This document shows, in pieces, positions 40,367 through 48,223 of a DNA stretch of 53,277 nt. The notes under the pieces were generated by a model, which saw only the letters and a list, made by a program, of their open reading frames with translations, did no database searches and was not told where the DNA came from. Position 1 is the first letter of the stretch; every line of letters starts with the position of its first letter. The DNA comes from a virus. A program made the translations under genes and the position numbers. The DNA lies in the IMG/VR virus record IMGVR_UViG_3300049216_000094, positions 1-53,277 of that record. One strand, written 5' to 3'.

Positions 40367-40864
40367 TCAGCCTGCCGCTTTAATCCGCTTTACGGCTTCA
40401 GCGTAAAGCGAATCCAGCTTGTCGGCCGGAACATTGGCGATCACGCACGGTGTTTTCGGATCGTTGATAGCGCGAGCCATGAGCTTCATCGGGATATCTT
40501 TTGAACCTAGTTTAGCCTTCAACTCCATGAGCTTCTTCATGGTCTGATCGGCGGTATACTTGCTGGCCGCCAACGCCGGAGACGGCTCATCGTCGTCTAG
40601 CGAATCGTTAGCCGTGTTAACGTCTTCGCCTAAGCCTTCAGCGTCTAACGGGTCGTTCAGGAAGTCGTCGCCCAAACCGTCGTCAGCGGCTGCGGACGCG
40701 GGCGCGGGCGCAGGCTTCGCTTTGGTCTCGGTAGTTTTGTCCGCTTTGGGCTTCGCGCTCGGCGTAGCCGTCGTCCCGTCTTCGGGTAGTGCGTCGGCGA
40801 GCGCGCTGACCGCTTTAATGAATACCAGTGCTGCGGCCAAAGTGCCTTTGATAAACGTCTTCAT
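40367..40864 (-). CDS. Hypothetical protein with acidic linker
   Basis: A 165-residue protein: an N-terminal hydrophobic helix (TFIKGTLAAALVFIKAVSALA), which reads as a signal peptide or a membrane anchor, an Ala/Asp/Lys-rich disordered middle, and a C-terminal helical domain (KYTADQTMKKLMELKAKLGS). I choose ATG 40864 because it has an AGGAG site and lies just after the promoter at 40897-40926. The frame continues upstream without stop to 41050. Function unknown. Confidence 0.6.
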   Translation of the reverse strand: MKTFIKGTLAAALVFIKAVSALADALPEDGTTATPSAKPKADKTTETKAKPAPAPASAAADDGLGDDFLNDPLDAEGLGEDVNTANDSLDDDEPSPALAASKYTADQTMKKLMELKAKLGSKDIPMKLMARAINDPKTPCVIANVPADKLDSLYAEAVKRIKAAG

Positions 40865-41050
40865 ACTTGCTCCTGCTGTGGTGGTAAAGTTTGTAGATTT
40901 TACATTGTAAATTTTACTATTGTCAATTGGCGGTCTCGAAGCGTCGTAATAACAAGAGTGCAACATGCCATCCGGTTTCAATAGCCCAGGTCTGCCTTGA
41001 AAATCGCCCCAACGCAAGTCAGTTGCACCGCAACGACGACACTGCGTCAT
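40865..41050 (-). other. In-frame zinc-ribbon extension upstream of gene 40367
   Basis: The same frame starts at ATG 41050, sharing a base with the stop of gene 41050-41262. It encodes MTQCRRCGATDLRWGDFQG, then LLKPDGMLHSCYYD, a small zinc ribbon often found as a separate phage protein. It then runs through the promoter and Shine-Dalgarno region without a stop into MKTF. So a 227-residue fused form and a 165-residue short form are both possible. The stop that would end the small zinc protein seems to have been lost. Confidence 0.5.
40893..40926 (-). promoter_or_regulatory. Leftward promoter with two operators
   Basis: Leftward TTGACA (40921-40926), 18-base spacer, TAAAAT (40897-40902). Two pseudo-palindromes of the same class, GTAGATTTTAC (40893-40903) and GTAAATTTTAC (40907-40917), lie over the spacer and the -10 box with centres 14 bases apart. 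Confidence 0.7.
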
Positions 41051-41262
41051 TAGCTAAAACGATCTACTTGTTTCCGAACGCGGCATATTGTGCCAAAGTC
41101 AATCGGCGCTTTCGGTAATTCCGTTAAACGCGCCCCTTCGTCAGTGCGTTGCAACAAAGGTCTGGACGGTAGCGTGATCTTTAATGGCGGTCGGGCTGCC
41201 TGGCGAGTCATTTCCGCGAGCTTGGCTCGCCCTTTAAGGTGCGCGGGTACGTTAAATTTCAT
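41050..41262 (-). CDS. Small basic hypothetical protein
   Basis: A 70-residue basic protein (KFNVPAHLKGRAKLAEMTRQ, RPPLKITLPSRPLLQRTDEG) starting at ATG 41262 after GGAGCAAATTCAGA. First gene of the leftward early operon, directly behind the operator-promoter at 41298-41333. Not recognised. Confidence 0.65.
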   Translation of the reverse strand: MKFNVPAHLKGRAKLAEMTRQAARPPLKITLPSRPLLQRTDEGARLTELPKAPIDFGTICRVRKQVDRFS

Positions 41263-41297
41263 TCTGAATTTGCTCCGAAAGTCAATGACGAGTTACG

Positions 41298-41333
41298 ATA
41301 GTACAGTAGTAAAATCTACAATGCAAATTTTAC
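41298..41333. promoter_or_regulatory. Divergent early regulatory region with operators
   Basis: Leftward TTGCAT (41321-41326), 17-base spacer, TACTAT (41298-41303). The spacer holds GTAGATTTTAC (41309-41319), exactly as at 33.4 kb; a second box GCAAATTTTAC lies at 41323-41333, centre 14 bases away. The rightward HTH gene begins 15 bases further on, so the region is placed to control both directions. Confidence 0.72.
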
Positions 41334-41348
41334 AATTGCAAAGCGTTT

Positions 41349-41720
41349 ATGGTAGCTTGCGCCTACCCGTCTTTCATGACTCTTTACCCCGATCGACACA
41401 TGCCCACGCTATACCAAAACGCCCTGAAAAGACATAAGCACACCGTTGACCAGACGACCTTGCGTAGGATAGCGCTTCGCAGTGTATTTGATAGAGTGGA
41501 AAGTTCGCTGCGTGCGAAGCATGTTAAGCCTGAGCTTCTTTCTTTCGCGCGTTGGCACTACCTCGCTGAAGCGCACGGGGTTAGTTTGCACACCGTGCAT
41601 AGCTGGATACGCAATCTCGGAATGCCTTTATCCGCAGCGATTTTGTTTGAATCGAAGTACGGCGCTTTACGATGCAATGCTCAAGAGCTTTTGGTTCCTC
41701 CACCGAAAGAAAATACTTAG
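41349..41720 (+). CDS. Helix-turn-helix regulator, YdaS/Cro-like
   Basis: A protein of up to 123 residues with a clear helix-turn-helix: FARWHYLAEAHGVSLHTVHS followed by WIRNLGMPLSAAILFESKYG. This is the layout of phage YdaS/Cro-type repressors. Start is uncertain: ATGs at 41349, 41376 and 41400 all lack a good ribosome site. It sits next to the operators and is the best candidate for the protein that binds them. Confidence 0.7.
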   Translation: MVACAYPSFMTLYPDRHMPTLYQNALKRHKHTVDQTTLRRIALRSVFDRVESSLRAKHVKPELLSFARWHYLAEAHGVSLHTVHSWIRNLGMPLSAAILFESKYGALRCNAQELLVPPPKENT

Positions 41721-41771
41721 CGCAGTTAACGCGGCTGTTCGCGTCAAAACAACTTATTCGGGAGCAAGAAA

Positions 41772-42407
41772 GTGACAAGCAAAAAAGATAGAGACTCAAC
41801 AGAAGAATCGGTTGGCCGTCGTTCGGTGCGAATTGCAGAAGCGATAGAACGACATGTCGGAGTGGAACGCGGGCTTGACGGTAAAGCTCGATCGACTCGG
41901 CCAAACCGCGGATTAGTTTCGGTTGGCACGAACGTTCTTGAGGCAGACCCGAAGACCGATCTATTCGGCAAGATCGCAGAGTCGATTGAAGCCGGAGAAT
42001 CGGTTATCGTCGTTGGGCAGAACGGTGAACGGCAAGTCATTACTAAAGTTCAAGCGGATAAGTTAGCGGCAGAAGGCAAGTTGGTCGTAAGCACTTCCCG
42101 CTTTGGTATTCCGTCAATCGCAGAACACTATCAGCAGTACGCCGCGCTTAACGGCGTGCATCTGGTTTATGGAAATGAAGTTAGTCATGCGTTTCGCAGC
42201 AAGATGCAAGTACAGCTTGTATTGACGACATTTTACCAAGCATATCGTGCGGGCATCCTTGCGGTATTGCGTCTCACTGAATTGGGCCTGACCGATCAGC
42301 AAGTAGCCGAAGAAATTAAGCAGTTGTTAACTGAGGCTGAAACGATGTTGAACGAAAGTAAACGAAGCACGAGCGGCGCCAGCGGCGAGGCCCCCGCGTC
42401 TTACTAA
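41772..42407 (+). CDS. Hypothetical protein upstream of primase
   Basis: A 211-residue protein from GTG 41772 with GGGAGCAAGAAA leader. N-terminal third is charged and probably disordered; residues 60-105 (LFGKIAESIEAGESVIVVGQ, VITKVQADKLAAEGKLVVST) could be a DNA-binding or ribbon domain, and the C-terminal part is helical. Unrecognised; co-transcribed with the HTH gene and the primase. Confidence 0.65.
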   Translation: MTSKKDRDSTEESVGRRSVRIAEAIERHVGVERGLDGKARSTRPNRGLVSVGTNVLEADPKTDLFGKIAESIEAGESVIVVGQNGERQVITKVQADKLAAEGKLVVSTSRFGIPSIAEHYQQYAALNGVHLVYGNEVSHAFRSKMQVQLVLTTFYQAYRAGILAVLRLTELGLTDQQVAEEIKQLLTEAETMLNESKRSTSGASGEAPASY

Positions 42408-42472
42408 TGAAGGTCGTTGTTCGCCGTTTCGCAACTCTCGTTCTCAACTCACTGCTTTTATCCTAAGTATTT

Positions 42473-45334
42473 ATGCGCGATTTACCGATGAGTTACGCGC
42501 CCACGCGCTTCGACTCTGTAATGCTGTTTCGCATGATGTCGTGGCGCGAAATAAAACGGGTGCTATCTAAACCGCGTGTTGGAAAAGAGACTTACGAAAC
42601 GTATTTGTCTTGGGATAAAGAAAGACAACTTTCGGCAAAAGACGCAGGTTATTACATACTCGGTCGCTTCGATGGCGACATACGGTCGAATCGTACTTTC
42701 AGTGTCCGTTCGACCGTAACTTTGGATATCGATTTTCCGCCTCGTGACTTCGAGTCGCGTATTCGGGAAACGTTCAAAGGCTTGGAATTATTTTGGCATA
42801 CCTCGCGCAAGTCTTCGCCCGACAAGCCGCGCATCCGCATCCACCTTCCGCTAGTCCGAGACCTGACCAGCGCTGACGAGTACGAAGCCCTGTCGCGCAT
42901 GGTCGCGTCATGGTGGAACATTGAAGACGTTGACGCGGTGTCGTTCGTACCGGCGCAGATGATGTTTTTCCCCTCTCGATCGATCGACGGCGTGTTCCAG
43001 TCGGGCGGCGTGACCGGTGCGTGGCTGGACCCGGACGACGTGTTGGGGTTGCACTATGTTGACTGCCACGATCGCGCTGAGTGGCCTCGGAAGCTCGGTG
43101 AGATACCGCCTGAGACTCGCGTTGATAAGGTTAGCTCGCCGCTGCTCAAGCCCGGAATCATCGGCGCGTTCTGTCGTGCTTTTGGGATTACCGACTGCCT
43201 TGAATCGTTGATACCTGGCGCGTATGAGCTTACCGGGGAAGGGCGCTGGCGTTACGCCGGCAGCGAAGGTGGCGGCGGCGCGCTGGTGCTGGACGACGAT
43301 ACGATCCTGTACTCGTTCCACACGAACAACGACCCGGCAGCGGGACGCTCCGTCAATGCGTATGACTTGGTTCGTATCCACAAGTTCGGCGAGTTGGATA
43401 AAGAGGCTAACGAAGGCGATCTATCGTTTGAGGCTGCGTTCGTCTCGCCCGCCCAGATGCCTTCGTATCAAGCGATGGCCGAGTTCGCAATGACGTTTCC
43501 CGAAGTCGTCGCCGAACTGGACCACGTTGCGCGTTTCGAGGATGAGTCGGACGAGGGCGATGCGGAAACCGACGAGCCGGAAGCCCTAACAGACGAGTTT
43601 ACCAAGGCGCCCTCGCACGGCTCGCTTTTGGGTGACGGCGATCCGCTGCCCGACGAGCCTGTTGATCGCGGCGCCGTGAGCCGTGATCGGGTGCGGCAGA
43701 TGATTGATGAGGCGTCGAACGCGGACATTTTGATGGACAAGGTGCTGCCCGCGATCGCTTCGTTGACGATTACCCAAGCGATTGAACATGACTTGCTAAA
43801 CGCGGTTGCTAACCGCTATGCGGAAATCACGCAAAGCAAGATCACTATAGCCGTGTTGCGCAAGAGCGTTAGGGAATGGCGCGATAAGATCAAGGGAAAG
43901 CCGCGTGACGGCGATAGCGGCGATGACTTACCGATTGATGATCTTGAGTCGGCGCTTGTGGATCATGTGTGGCGAACCGTGTTTGCGGGTGGCGAAACGC
44001 TGAAGTATTTTGCGAAGAACTGGTGGCACTACCGGAACGCCGTTTGGAGCGAACTGGACCCTTCGGTCATGCAGGGCAAGGTCTGGACATCGTTACAGGC
44101 GTTGAAGTCGGGCAGCGGGAACGTATCAGTGGCCTTGCGCACCGCCTTATCCGAGTCGTCCCGCGACGATCGTATGCTCGAACTCACGCGCACCGTGCTT
44201 GGTATTTTGGTTGGGCACGCATCGACGGATGACGATGATCCGTTCGGGTACTTGAAGCCGATGGATACGTCAATCGTGAACTGCAAGAACGGTGAAGTCG
44301 TGTTCTCGCCCGACGGTTCGATCATTTTGCGGGCGCACGATCCGGCGTCGATGCAGACTCGCAAGGCGGTGGTTGAATACGATCCTTTTGCCGAGTGCCC
44401 GTTATGGGACGCGACCGTGTTGAATCAGTTTAGCGATTACTTGGACACTGAAAATGTGGTGCGCCATTTCGAGGAAGTGATGGGGTGCTACATTCAACCG
44501 GTGCGCGACCTTGCGGTGTTCACGCTCATCAAAGGCGCAGGTGGTAATGGTAAATCGACGTTAATGAAAGTCGTGATTGCGTTGATGGGTAAAGCTGTCT
44601 ATTCGGAATCGATTGCAGCGCTGTCAAATAAAGCGGATGTGCATTTCACGAGCGGTTTGCTCGACAAATTGATTCTGCTGGATGACGACTATAAGAAGAA
44701 CGCGGTATTGCCGGATGATTGGCTCAAGAAGTTAGCTGAAGAAAAGATCATTACGGCGAATCCGAAATACGCGAAGCCGTTTGACTTTTTGAACCGCGCG
44801 ATGCCGATGATCCTTTGCAACGCTTGGCCTCATACCGTGGATCAGTCTTATGGTTTGCATCGTCGTGCGCAAGTATTCGAGATTACGCGACGCATTCAGC
44901 CGGAAGCGCAAGACATCCGATTGTCAAAGCGCATTGTTGCCGGTGAACTTGCCGGCGTGTTCAATCGACTGCTTGCCGGTTACTCGCGCGTGCTACGCCG
45001 TGGAGGGTTTGACGTGCCGCTGGAATGTGTAGAGGCGAAAGAACGGTGGATCGCTAAGAGTAATCCGACGGCCAGGTTCATCCGTGAGTTCCTGGTGCCG
45101 GATAACAATCGCTATGGCGTAATGCTGCGTGACGTGTATGACGTATATACCGACTGGATCGGCGAGGAGGGTCAACGTGCCGTGTCTCGCAGCAACTTCG
45201 TCGATGCGCTTGCCGATCACGGTGTTGGCACTGTTAAGCACGCCAGTAACAGAACCGTTCACTTGGTTAAGCATGCCGTATCTGCCGATCTCGCCCTGCA
45301 ACTTGATCGAGCGTTCGAGATGCCTGCCGGTTAG
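42473..45334 (+). CDS. Primase-helicase, D5/P4-alpha-like
   Basis: A 953-residue replication protein. The N-terminus has archaeo-eukaryotic primase features: TLDIDFPP (Asp85 and Asp87), FWHTSRKSS and RIRIHLPL. The C-terminal part is an SF3 helicase of the D5 type: KGAGGNGKSTLMK (Walker A, near 688), LILLDDDYKKNAV (Walker B, near 732), MILCNAWPHT (sensor, near 775) and RAQVFEITRRIQPE. It should prime and unwind at the origin. No ribosome site is visible near ATG 42473; ATG 42488 is an alternative. A terminator follows. Confidence 0.92.
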   Translation: MRDLPMSYAPTRFDSVMLFRMMSWREIKRVLSKPRVGKETYETYLSWDKERQLSAKDAGYYILGRFDGDIRSNRTFSVRSTVTLDIDFPPRDFESRIRETFKGLELFWHTSRKSSPDKPRIRIHLPLVRDLTSADEYEALSRMVASWWNIEDVDAVSFVPAQMMFFPSRSIDGVFQSGGVTGAWLDPDDVLGLHYVDCHDRAEWPRKLGEIPPETRVDKVSSPLLKPGIIGAFCRAFGITDCLESLIPGAYELTGEGRWRYAGSEGGGGALVLDDDTILYSFHTNNDPAAGRSVNAYDLVRIHKFGELDKEANEGDLSFEAAFVSPAQMPSYQAMAEFAMTFPEVVAELDHVARFEDESDEGDAETDEPEALTDEFTKAPSHGSLLGDGDPLPDEPVDRGAVSRDRVRQMIDEASNADILMDKVLPAIASLTITQAIEHDLLNAVANRYAEITQSKITIAVLRKSVREWRDKIKGKPRDGDSGDDLPIDDLESALVDHVWRTVFAGGETLKYFAKNWWHYRNAVWSELDPSVMQGKVWTSLQALKSGSGNVSVALRTALSESSRDDRMLELTRTVLGILVGHASTDDDDPFGYLKPMDTSIVNCKNGEVVFSPDGSIILRAHDPASMQTRKAVVEYDPFAECPLWDATVLNQFSDYLDTENVVRHFEEVMGCYIQPVRDLAVFTLIKGAGGNGKSTLMKVVIALMGKAVYSESIAALSNKADVHFTSGLLDKLILLDDDYKKNAVLPDDWLKKLAEEKIITANPKYAKPFDFLNRAMPMILCNAWPHTVDQSYGLHRRAQVFEITRRIQPEAQDIRLSKRIVAGELAGVFNRLLAGYSRVLRRGGFDVPLECVEAKERWIAKSNPTARFIREFLVPDNNRYGVMLRDVYDVYTDWIGEEGQRAVSRSNFVDALADHGVGTVKHASNRTVHLVKHAVSADLALQLDRAFEMPAG

Positions 45335-45390
45335 CCGGCTGTCCTGATAGCAGGGGCGCCGGACTGCCGGTCAGCCTGCCGCTGTAAACG

Positions 45391-45421
45391 AACCCGGCCT
45401 TACACTTGCCGGGTTTTCTTT
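45391..45421 (+). terminator. Rho-independent terminator after primase-helicase
   Basis: AACCCGGC (45391-45398) pairs perfectly with GCCGGGTT (45408-45415) around a nine-base loop, followed by TTCTTTT. It ends the rightward 41.3-45.3 kb operon. Confidence 0.85.
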
Positions 45422-45422
45422 T

Positions 45423-45689
45423 GGGCGAAAGTTTGACAGTAATCTTTTATTATATTATATTTAATACATACCTTTTAATTTAATAAGGATATAAAGTAGT
45501 TTTAGAACATAAAAGTTAATAGATATAAAAAATATTTAGTGTGTATGTTATGAGTAATTAGTTAATCAGTGGTTAGGTGACCGGTGATAACATACAGCTA
45601 AAAATTATTTATGGGAGACTGAGTGTGGTCCAAAAATTTTCCCTCTTTTTACGTTTTATATCAACACTAGTTATTACAAAGGAAAACGC
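45423..45689. other. AT-rich intergenic region, candidate origin and leader
   Basis: About 265 bases of markedly AT-rich DNA (runs such as TTATTATATTATATTTAATA), in strong contrast to the GC-rich flanks. It holds the promoter at 45433-45461, a long leader and the ribosome site AAAGGAAAA. Position right after the primase-helicase terminator fits a DNA unwinding element. I see no coding frame longer than a few codons. Confidence 0.55.
45433..45461 (+). promoter_or_regulatory. Rightward sigma70 promoter
   Basis: TTGACA (45433-45438), 17-base spacer, TATATT (45456-45461). A strong match, with no operator of the early class. It drives gene 45690-46247 over a leader of about 220 bases. Confidence 0.75.
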
Positions 45690-46247
45690 ATGAGTAAGAA
45701 CACTAGAAACAGAATCAGAGTTGAAATTGCGCGATACCCGACCAGCGTAGTTTTTGGGCATTGCGGTAAGCAGGCTTATGAGGAGGCGCGGCGAAGGCTG
45801 CCGGTGACTGGCGATCGGTATGATGAGTGCGTTGCGTTTGACGTTGAAACTTTATACGGTCGAGTCATCTTGTCTTACCTGCAAGAACTGCCGGATAAAA
45901 ATACTGCCGAGATTGCGGTGAAAGTTGCACTAGGAACCGGTAAGCGCGGCAGCGGTAGGCGCACGTCAGCGTACCCGAACAAGATTCAGCGTTCTTTTTC
46001 CATTTATGAAAAAGATGTTGAATACTTGGAAGCACAGTTTGATAGCGTCAGCAAAGGGCTTGAGATACTTATTGAGTTTCATCGTATGCATCACAAGCCC
46101 GGCACTGCCATCTACCAAGTAACTGAAAACCATTTAAGCGCGACGAAGCCTGCCGCTAGCATCCCGCTAGGTGTAGGTTACGATGAACTTAACGCGGTGC
46201 CGGAAGCGCCGGATTCAGCGAAGCTCGGCTTGTTTGACGATATTTAA
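45690..46247 (+). CDS. Hypothetical protein with own promoter
   Basis: A 185-residue protein with AAAGGAAAA ribosome site. It contains a mixed alpha/beta half (KNTRNRIRVEIARYPTSVVF, QAYEEARRRLPVTGDRYDE), a Gly/Arg-rich segment (GTGKRGSGRRTSAYPNK) and an acidic C-terminus. No known motif. It is the only rightward gene in this part and is preceded by the AT-rich region, so it could be an origin or copy-control factor; this is speculation. Its stop overlaps the convergent gene's stop by four bases. Confidence 0.65.
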   Translation: MSKNTRNRIRVEIARYPTSVVFGHCGKQAYEEARRRLPVTGDRYDECVAFDVETLYGRVILSYLQELPDKNTAEIAVKVALGTGKRGSGRRTSAYPNKIQRSFSIYEKDVEYLEAQFDSVSKGLEILIEFHRMHHKPGTAIYQVTENHLSATKPAASIPLGVGYDELNAVPEAPDSAKLGLFDDI

Positions 46248-46465
46248 CCGGCTTCAGATTTCATGATTTGATACCGCACGCTTTGACCCGGCGCACACCG
46301 CGCCTGCACGTCCTCTAGCTCTTGTGAGGCACCGCGGTTGCGGCGGCGAATTTCCGTCTTCATCCCGGCCGCTGCTGCGCCCTTGCTGTTCCAGATCGTC
46401 GGCAGCACTTCGCTTCCAAGGCGCACTTGCCATTCACCTTCGCGGATCGTGAAAACCTCATTCAT
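46244..46465 (-). CDS. Small hypothetical protein
   Basis: A 73-residue protein: EVFTIREGEWQVRLGSEVLP, a Trp-Asn-Ser-Lys-Gly turn, then an Arg-rich helix (KTEIRRRNRGASQELEDVQA). Unrecognised. It overlaps the upstream gene's stop in ATGA and ends tail-to-tail with gene 45690. Codons here and next door contain several CGGCAGGC words. Confidence 0.6.
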   Translation of the reverse strand: MNEVFTIREGEWQVRLGSEVLPTIWNSKGAAAAGMKTEIRRRNRGASQELEDVQARCAPGQSVRYQIMKSEAG

Positions 46466-46713
46466 TGCAGCACCTGGACGGTTGTCGCTTTAACGTAGTC
46501 GCCAGCGTTGCAGTCGCGCGACTCCACTAGCCTGCCGGTTACAAGTAACCGCGTACCATGCCGGTACGCCTGCCGCGCCTGCCGGCTGCAGGACACGTTT
46601 AGACCGTCAAGTGTGCCGCCCTGGACGCGGACCCGGATGCTGCCGGCCCCGCGTTTCTCGTGCGCGCCTGCCGCGTATGCCACGGCGTGGAACTGCTGTA
46701 GTTCGTTTTTCAT
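46462..46713 (-). CDS. Small OB-fold-like hypothetical protein
   Basis: An 83-residue beta-rich protein (AGSIRVRVQGGTLDGLNVSC, RHGTRLLVTGRLVESRDCNA, GDYVKATTVQVLQ). The strand pattern with conserved glycines recalls small OB folds as in nucleic-acid binding proteins; this is a resemblance only. It is coupled to the next gene. A 67-base gap before it carries no visible feature. Confidence 0.6.
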   Translation of the reverse strand: MKNELQQFHAVAYAAGAHEKRGAGSIRVRVQGGTLDGLNVSCSRQARQAYRHGTRLLVTGRLVESRDCNAGDYVKATTVQVLQ

Positions 46714-46780
46714 GCCGGTATGTCCTTTCGTTCGTAATCAGTGGCGTCAGCGCCTTACAGGTTTACGTTTTCTTGATAGC

Positions 46781-47638
46781 TCATTCGGCAGACGCCCCTT
46801 TAGTGAATTCAGTAATCGTTGCAAGTAGTGTTTCGCTTTCGTCGATCCACGCCGCCGACCTCGCCGCCGACCTCGCCGACTCCGCCGACTCCGCCGACCT
46901 CGGCGACGCCGATTCCCCCGCCAACCTCGCCGATTCCGCCGCCAACCTCGCCGCCGCCCGCGCCGCCGACGCTACCAACCTCGCCGACTCCGACTCCTCC
47001 GCCGACCACGCCGATTCCGACGCCGACCACGCGGCCGACGCCGCCGACCACGCCGACGCCGCCGACCACGCTGCCGACGCCGACCACGCTGCCGACGCCG
47101 ACCACGCTGCCGACGCCGACCACGCTGCCGACGCCACCAACCCCGACGACGCCGACCACGCCGACCACGCCGACGCCGACTCCGCCGACGCCATCAACCT
47201 TGGCGATTCGCTCAGTTCGTTGTGATAGTCAATCGTTTTGCGAATCGCGGCGACTACGCCCCATTTGTCGCCAATCGCGGATTGCTGCGCAGCGGCGAGT
47301 TTCGTTAATCGTTTAACTGCGATGCTGTGTCGCACCGACTCCCACTGTTTTTCGCGCATGCCGACTGGGATTGTTTCAAGCAAACGAATCGGCCAAGTCA
47401 TTGCCAGTTCGTTCGGCAGAGCCTCAAAAAATGCGTCCTCAAGTTGCGCGACCCATTCCGGTAAACCTAACTCAATTGGATAGCGCGAGTGGTCGTAACA
47501 CTCTAAGGTACAGCCGACCGCGCACCCTTTCCCCTTGTACCACCCTGTTCCCTGAATCAATTCGTCGGCAGCAGCGTGGTCCTGCACGCGCTTGACGAAT
47601 TTAGCTTTAATCGTTGCATCGTTGTGAAATGCTTGCAT
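46781..47638 (-). CDS. Phage protein with Ser/Ala/Trp hexapeptide repeats
   Basis: A 285-residue protein starting at ATG 47638 after AAGGAACAACC; the longer frame to 47725 adds only a GGT-repeat-encoded Thr run. Residues 1-155 are a domain I have seen in many phages without known function: TGWYKGKGCAVGCTLECYDH, ELGLPEWVAQLEDAFFEALP, TWPIRLLETIPVG. The remaining ~125 residues are low-complexity Ser/Ala/Trp repeats (SASAAW, AARSAAW) that would form a long helical or solenoid rod. Confidence 0.7.
   Translation of the reverse strand: MQAFHNDATIKAKFVKRVQDHAAADELIQGTGWYKGKGCAVGCTLECYDHSRYPIELGLPEWVAQLEDAFFEALPNELAMTWPIRLLETIPVGMREKQWESVRHSIAVKRLTKLAAAQQSAIGDKWGVVAAIRKTIDYHNELSESPRLMASAESASAWSAWSASSGLVASAAWSASAAWSASAAWSASAAWSAASAWSAASAAWSASESAWSAEESESARLVASAARAAARLAAESARLAGESASPRSAESAESARSAARSAAWIDESETLLATITEFTKGASAE
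47064..47135 (-). repeat. Four perfect 18-bp tandem repeats
   Basis: The unit gaccacgctgccgacgcc occurs four times without a mismatch, within a wider GC-rich degenerate repeat from about 46855 to 47205. On the leftward strand it encodes the hexapeptide SASAAW. Repeat length is a multiple of three, so slippage changes the length of the protein without breaking the frame. Confidence 0.9.
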
Positions 47639-47736
47639 GGTTGTTCCTTGTTCCTTGGTGGTGGTGGTGGTGGTTGGTGCCGGCAAAGCTGCCGCGAATG
47701 CCGCCGCGCTGAATTGCAGCGGCATGGACGGGGGCT

Positions 47737-47934
47737 CTACTCGCCTGCAACATCGTCATAGCGGGTGCGCATCGACGCCGGTACTGCTACGCGCTTGACG
47801 ACGATGCGAGAGTCATATCCATCGTGATTAATCAAACTACGGCGCATTTCTTCCGCGTCATAGCCGGTGGCGAACACCGTATCTATTTCTTTGCTGTTTA
47901 AGAAAACATCAAAAGCACGCTGTTTATGGTTCAT
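47737..47934 (-). CDS. Small hypothetical protein
   Basis: A 65-residue protein: NHKQRAFDVFLNSKEIDTVF, ATGYDAEEMRRSLINHDGYD, ending basic-acidic. The SKEIDTVFATGYDAEEMRRSLI pattern is seen in small early proteins of many phages, with no assigned function. Starts at ATG 47934. Confidence 0.65.
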   Translation of the reverse strand: MNHKQRAFDVFLNSKEIDTVFATGYDAEEMRRSLINHDGYDSRIVVKRVAVPASMRTRYDDVAGE

Positions 47935-47938
47935 TGGT

Positions 47939-48196
47939 TTAGCCCTGGCTCACGACTACGCGCTTTCCGCTAATGCGGACGAAGCACGTCCCTCCATTGG
48001 AATAGATGCGACAATACACGCGCCGGAGATGGCCCTTGTAGCGCACCATGAGCGTAGTCGGAATTGCCGCACCATAACCCGTAGCGGTCCAGGTCAAACC
48101 GGCCTTGTGGTGCGGCATCGGTGCGTCGATGAACTCGCCCGCATCGACGGTCTGATACGGCCCGCCCCATTCGCCAAACTGCAAGTAAGCTTTCAT
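47939..48196 (-). CDS. Small hypothetical beta protein
   Basis: An 85-residue protein: MKAYLQFGEWGGPYQTVDAG, HKAGLTWTATGYGAAIPTTL, RYKGHLRRVYCRIYSNGGTC. The last part is a strand-rich core similar to many small phage proteins of unknown role. It lies four bases before the next leftward gene. Confidence 0.6.
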   Translation of the reverse strand: MKAYLQFGEWGGPYQTVDAGEFIDAPMPHHKAGLTWTATGYGAAIPTTLMVRYKGHLRRVYCRIYSNGGTCFVRISGKRVVVSQG

Positions 48197-48223
48197 TTGT
48201 TCAATCCTCTCTTCGGATGCGTG

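Noticed and set aside
46611-47316. Rightward frames made of ADHADAADHA or PTPPTPT repeats
   Set aside because: They are antisense readings of the GC-rich tandem repeat, which is open in all frames; the leftward frame has a conserved domain and a ribosome site.
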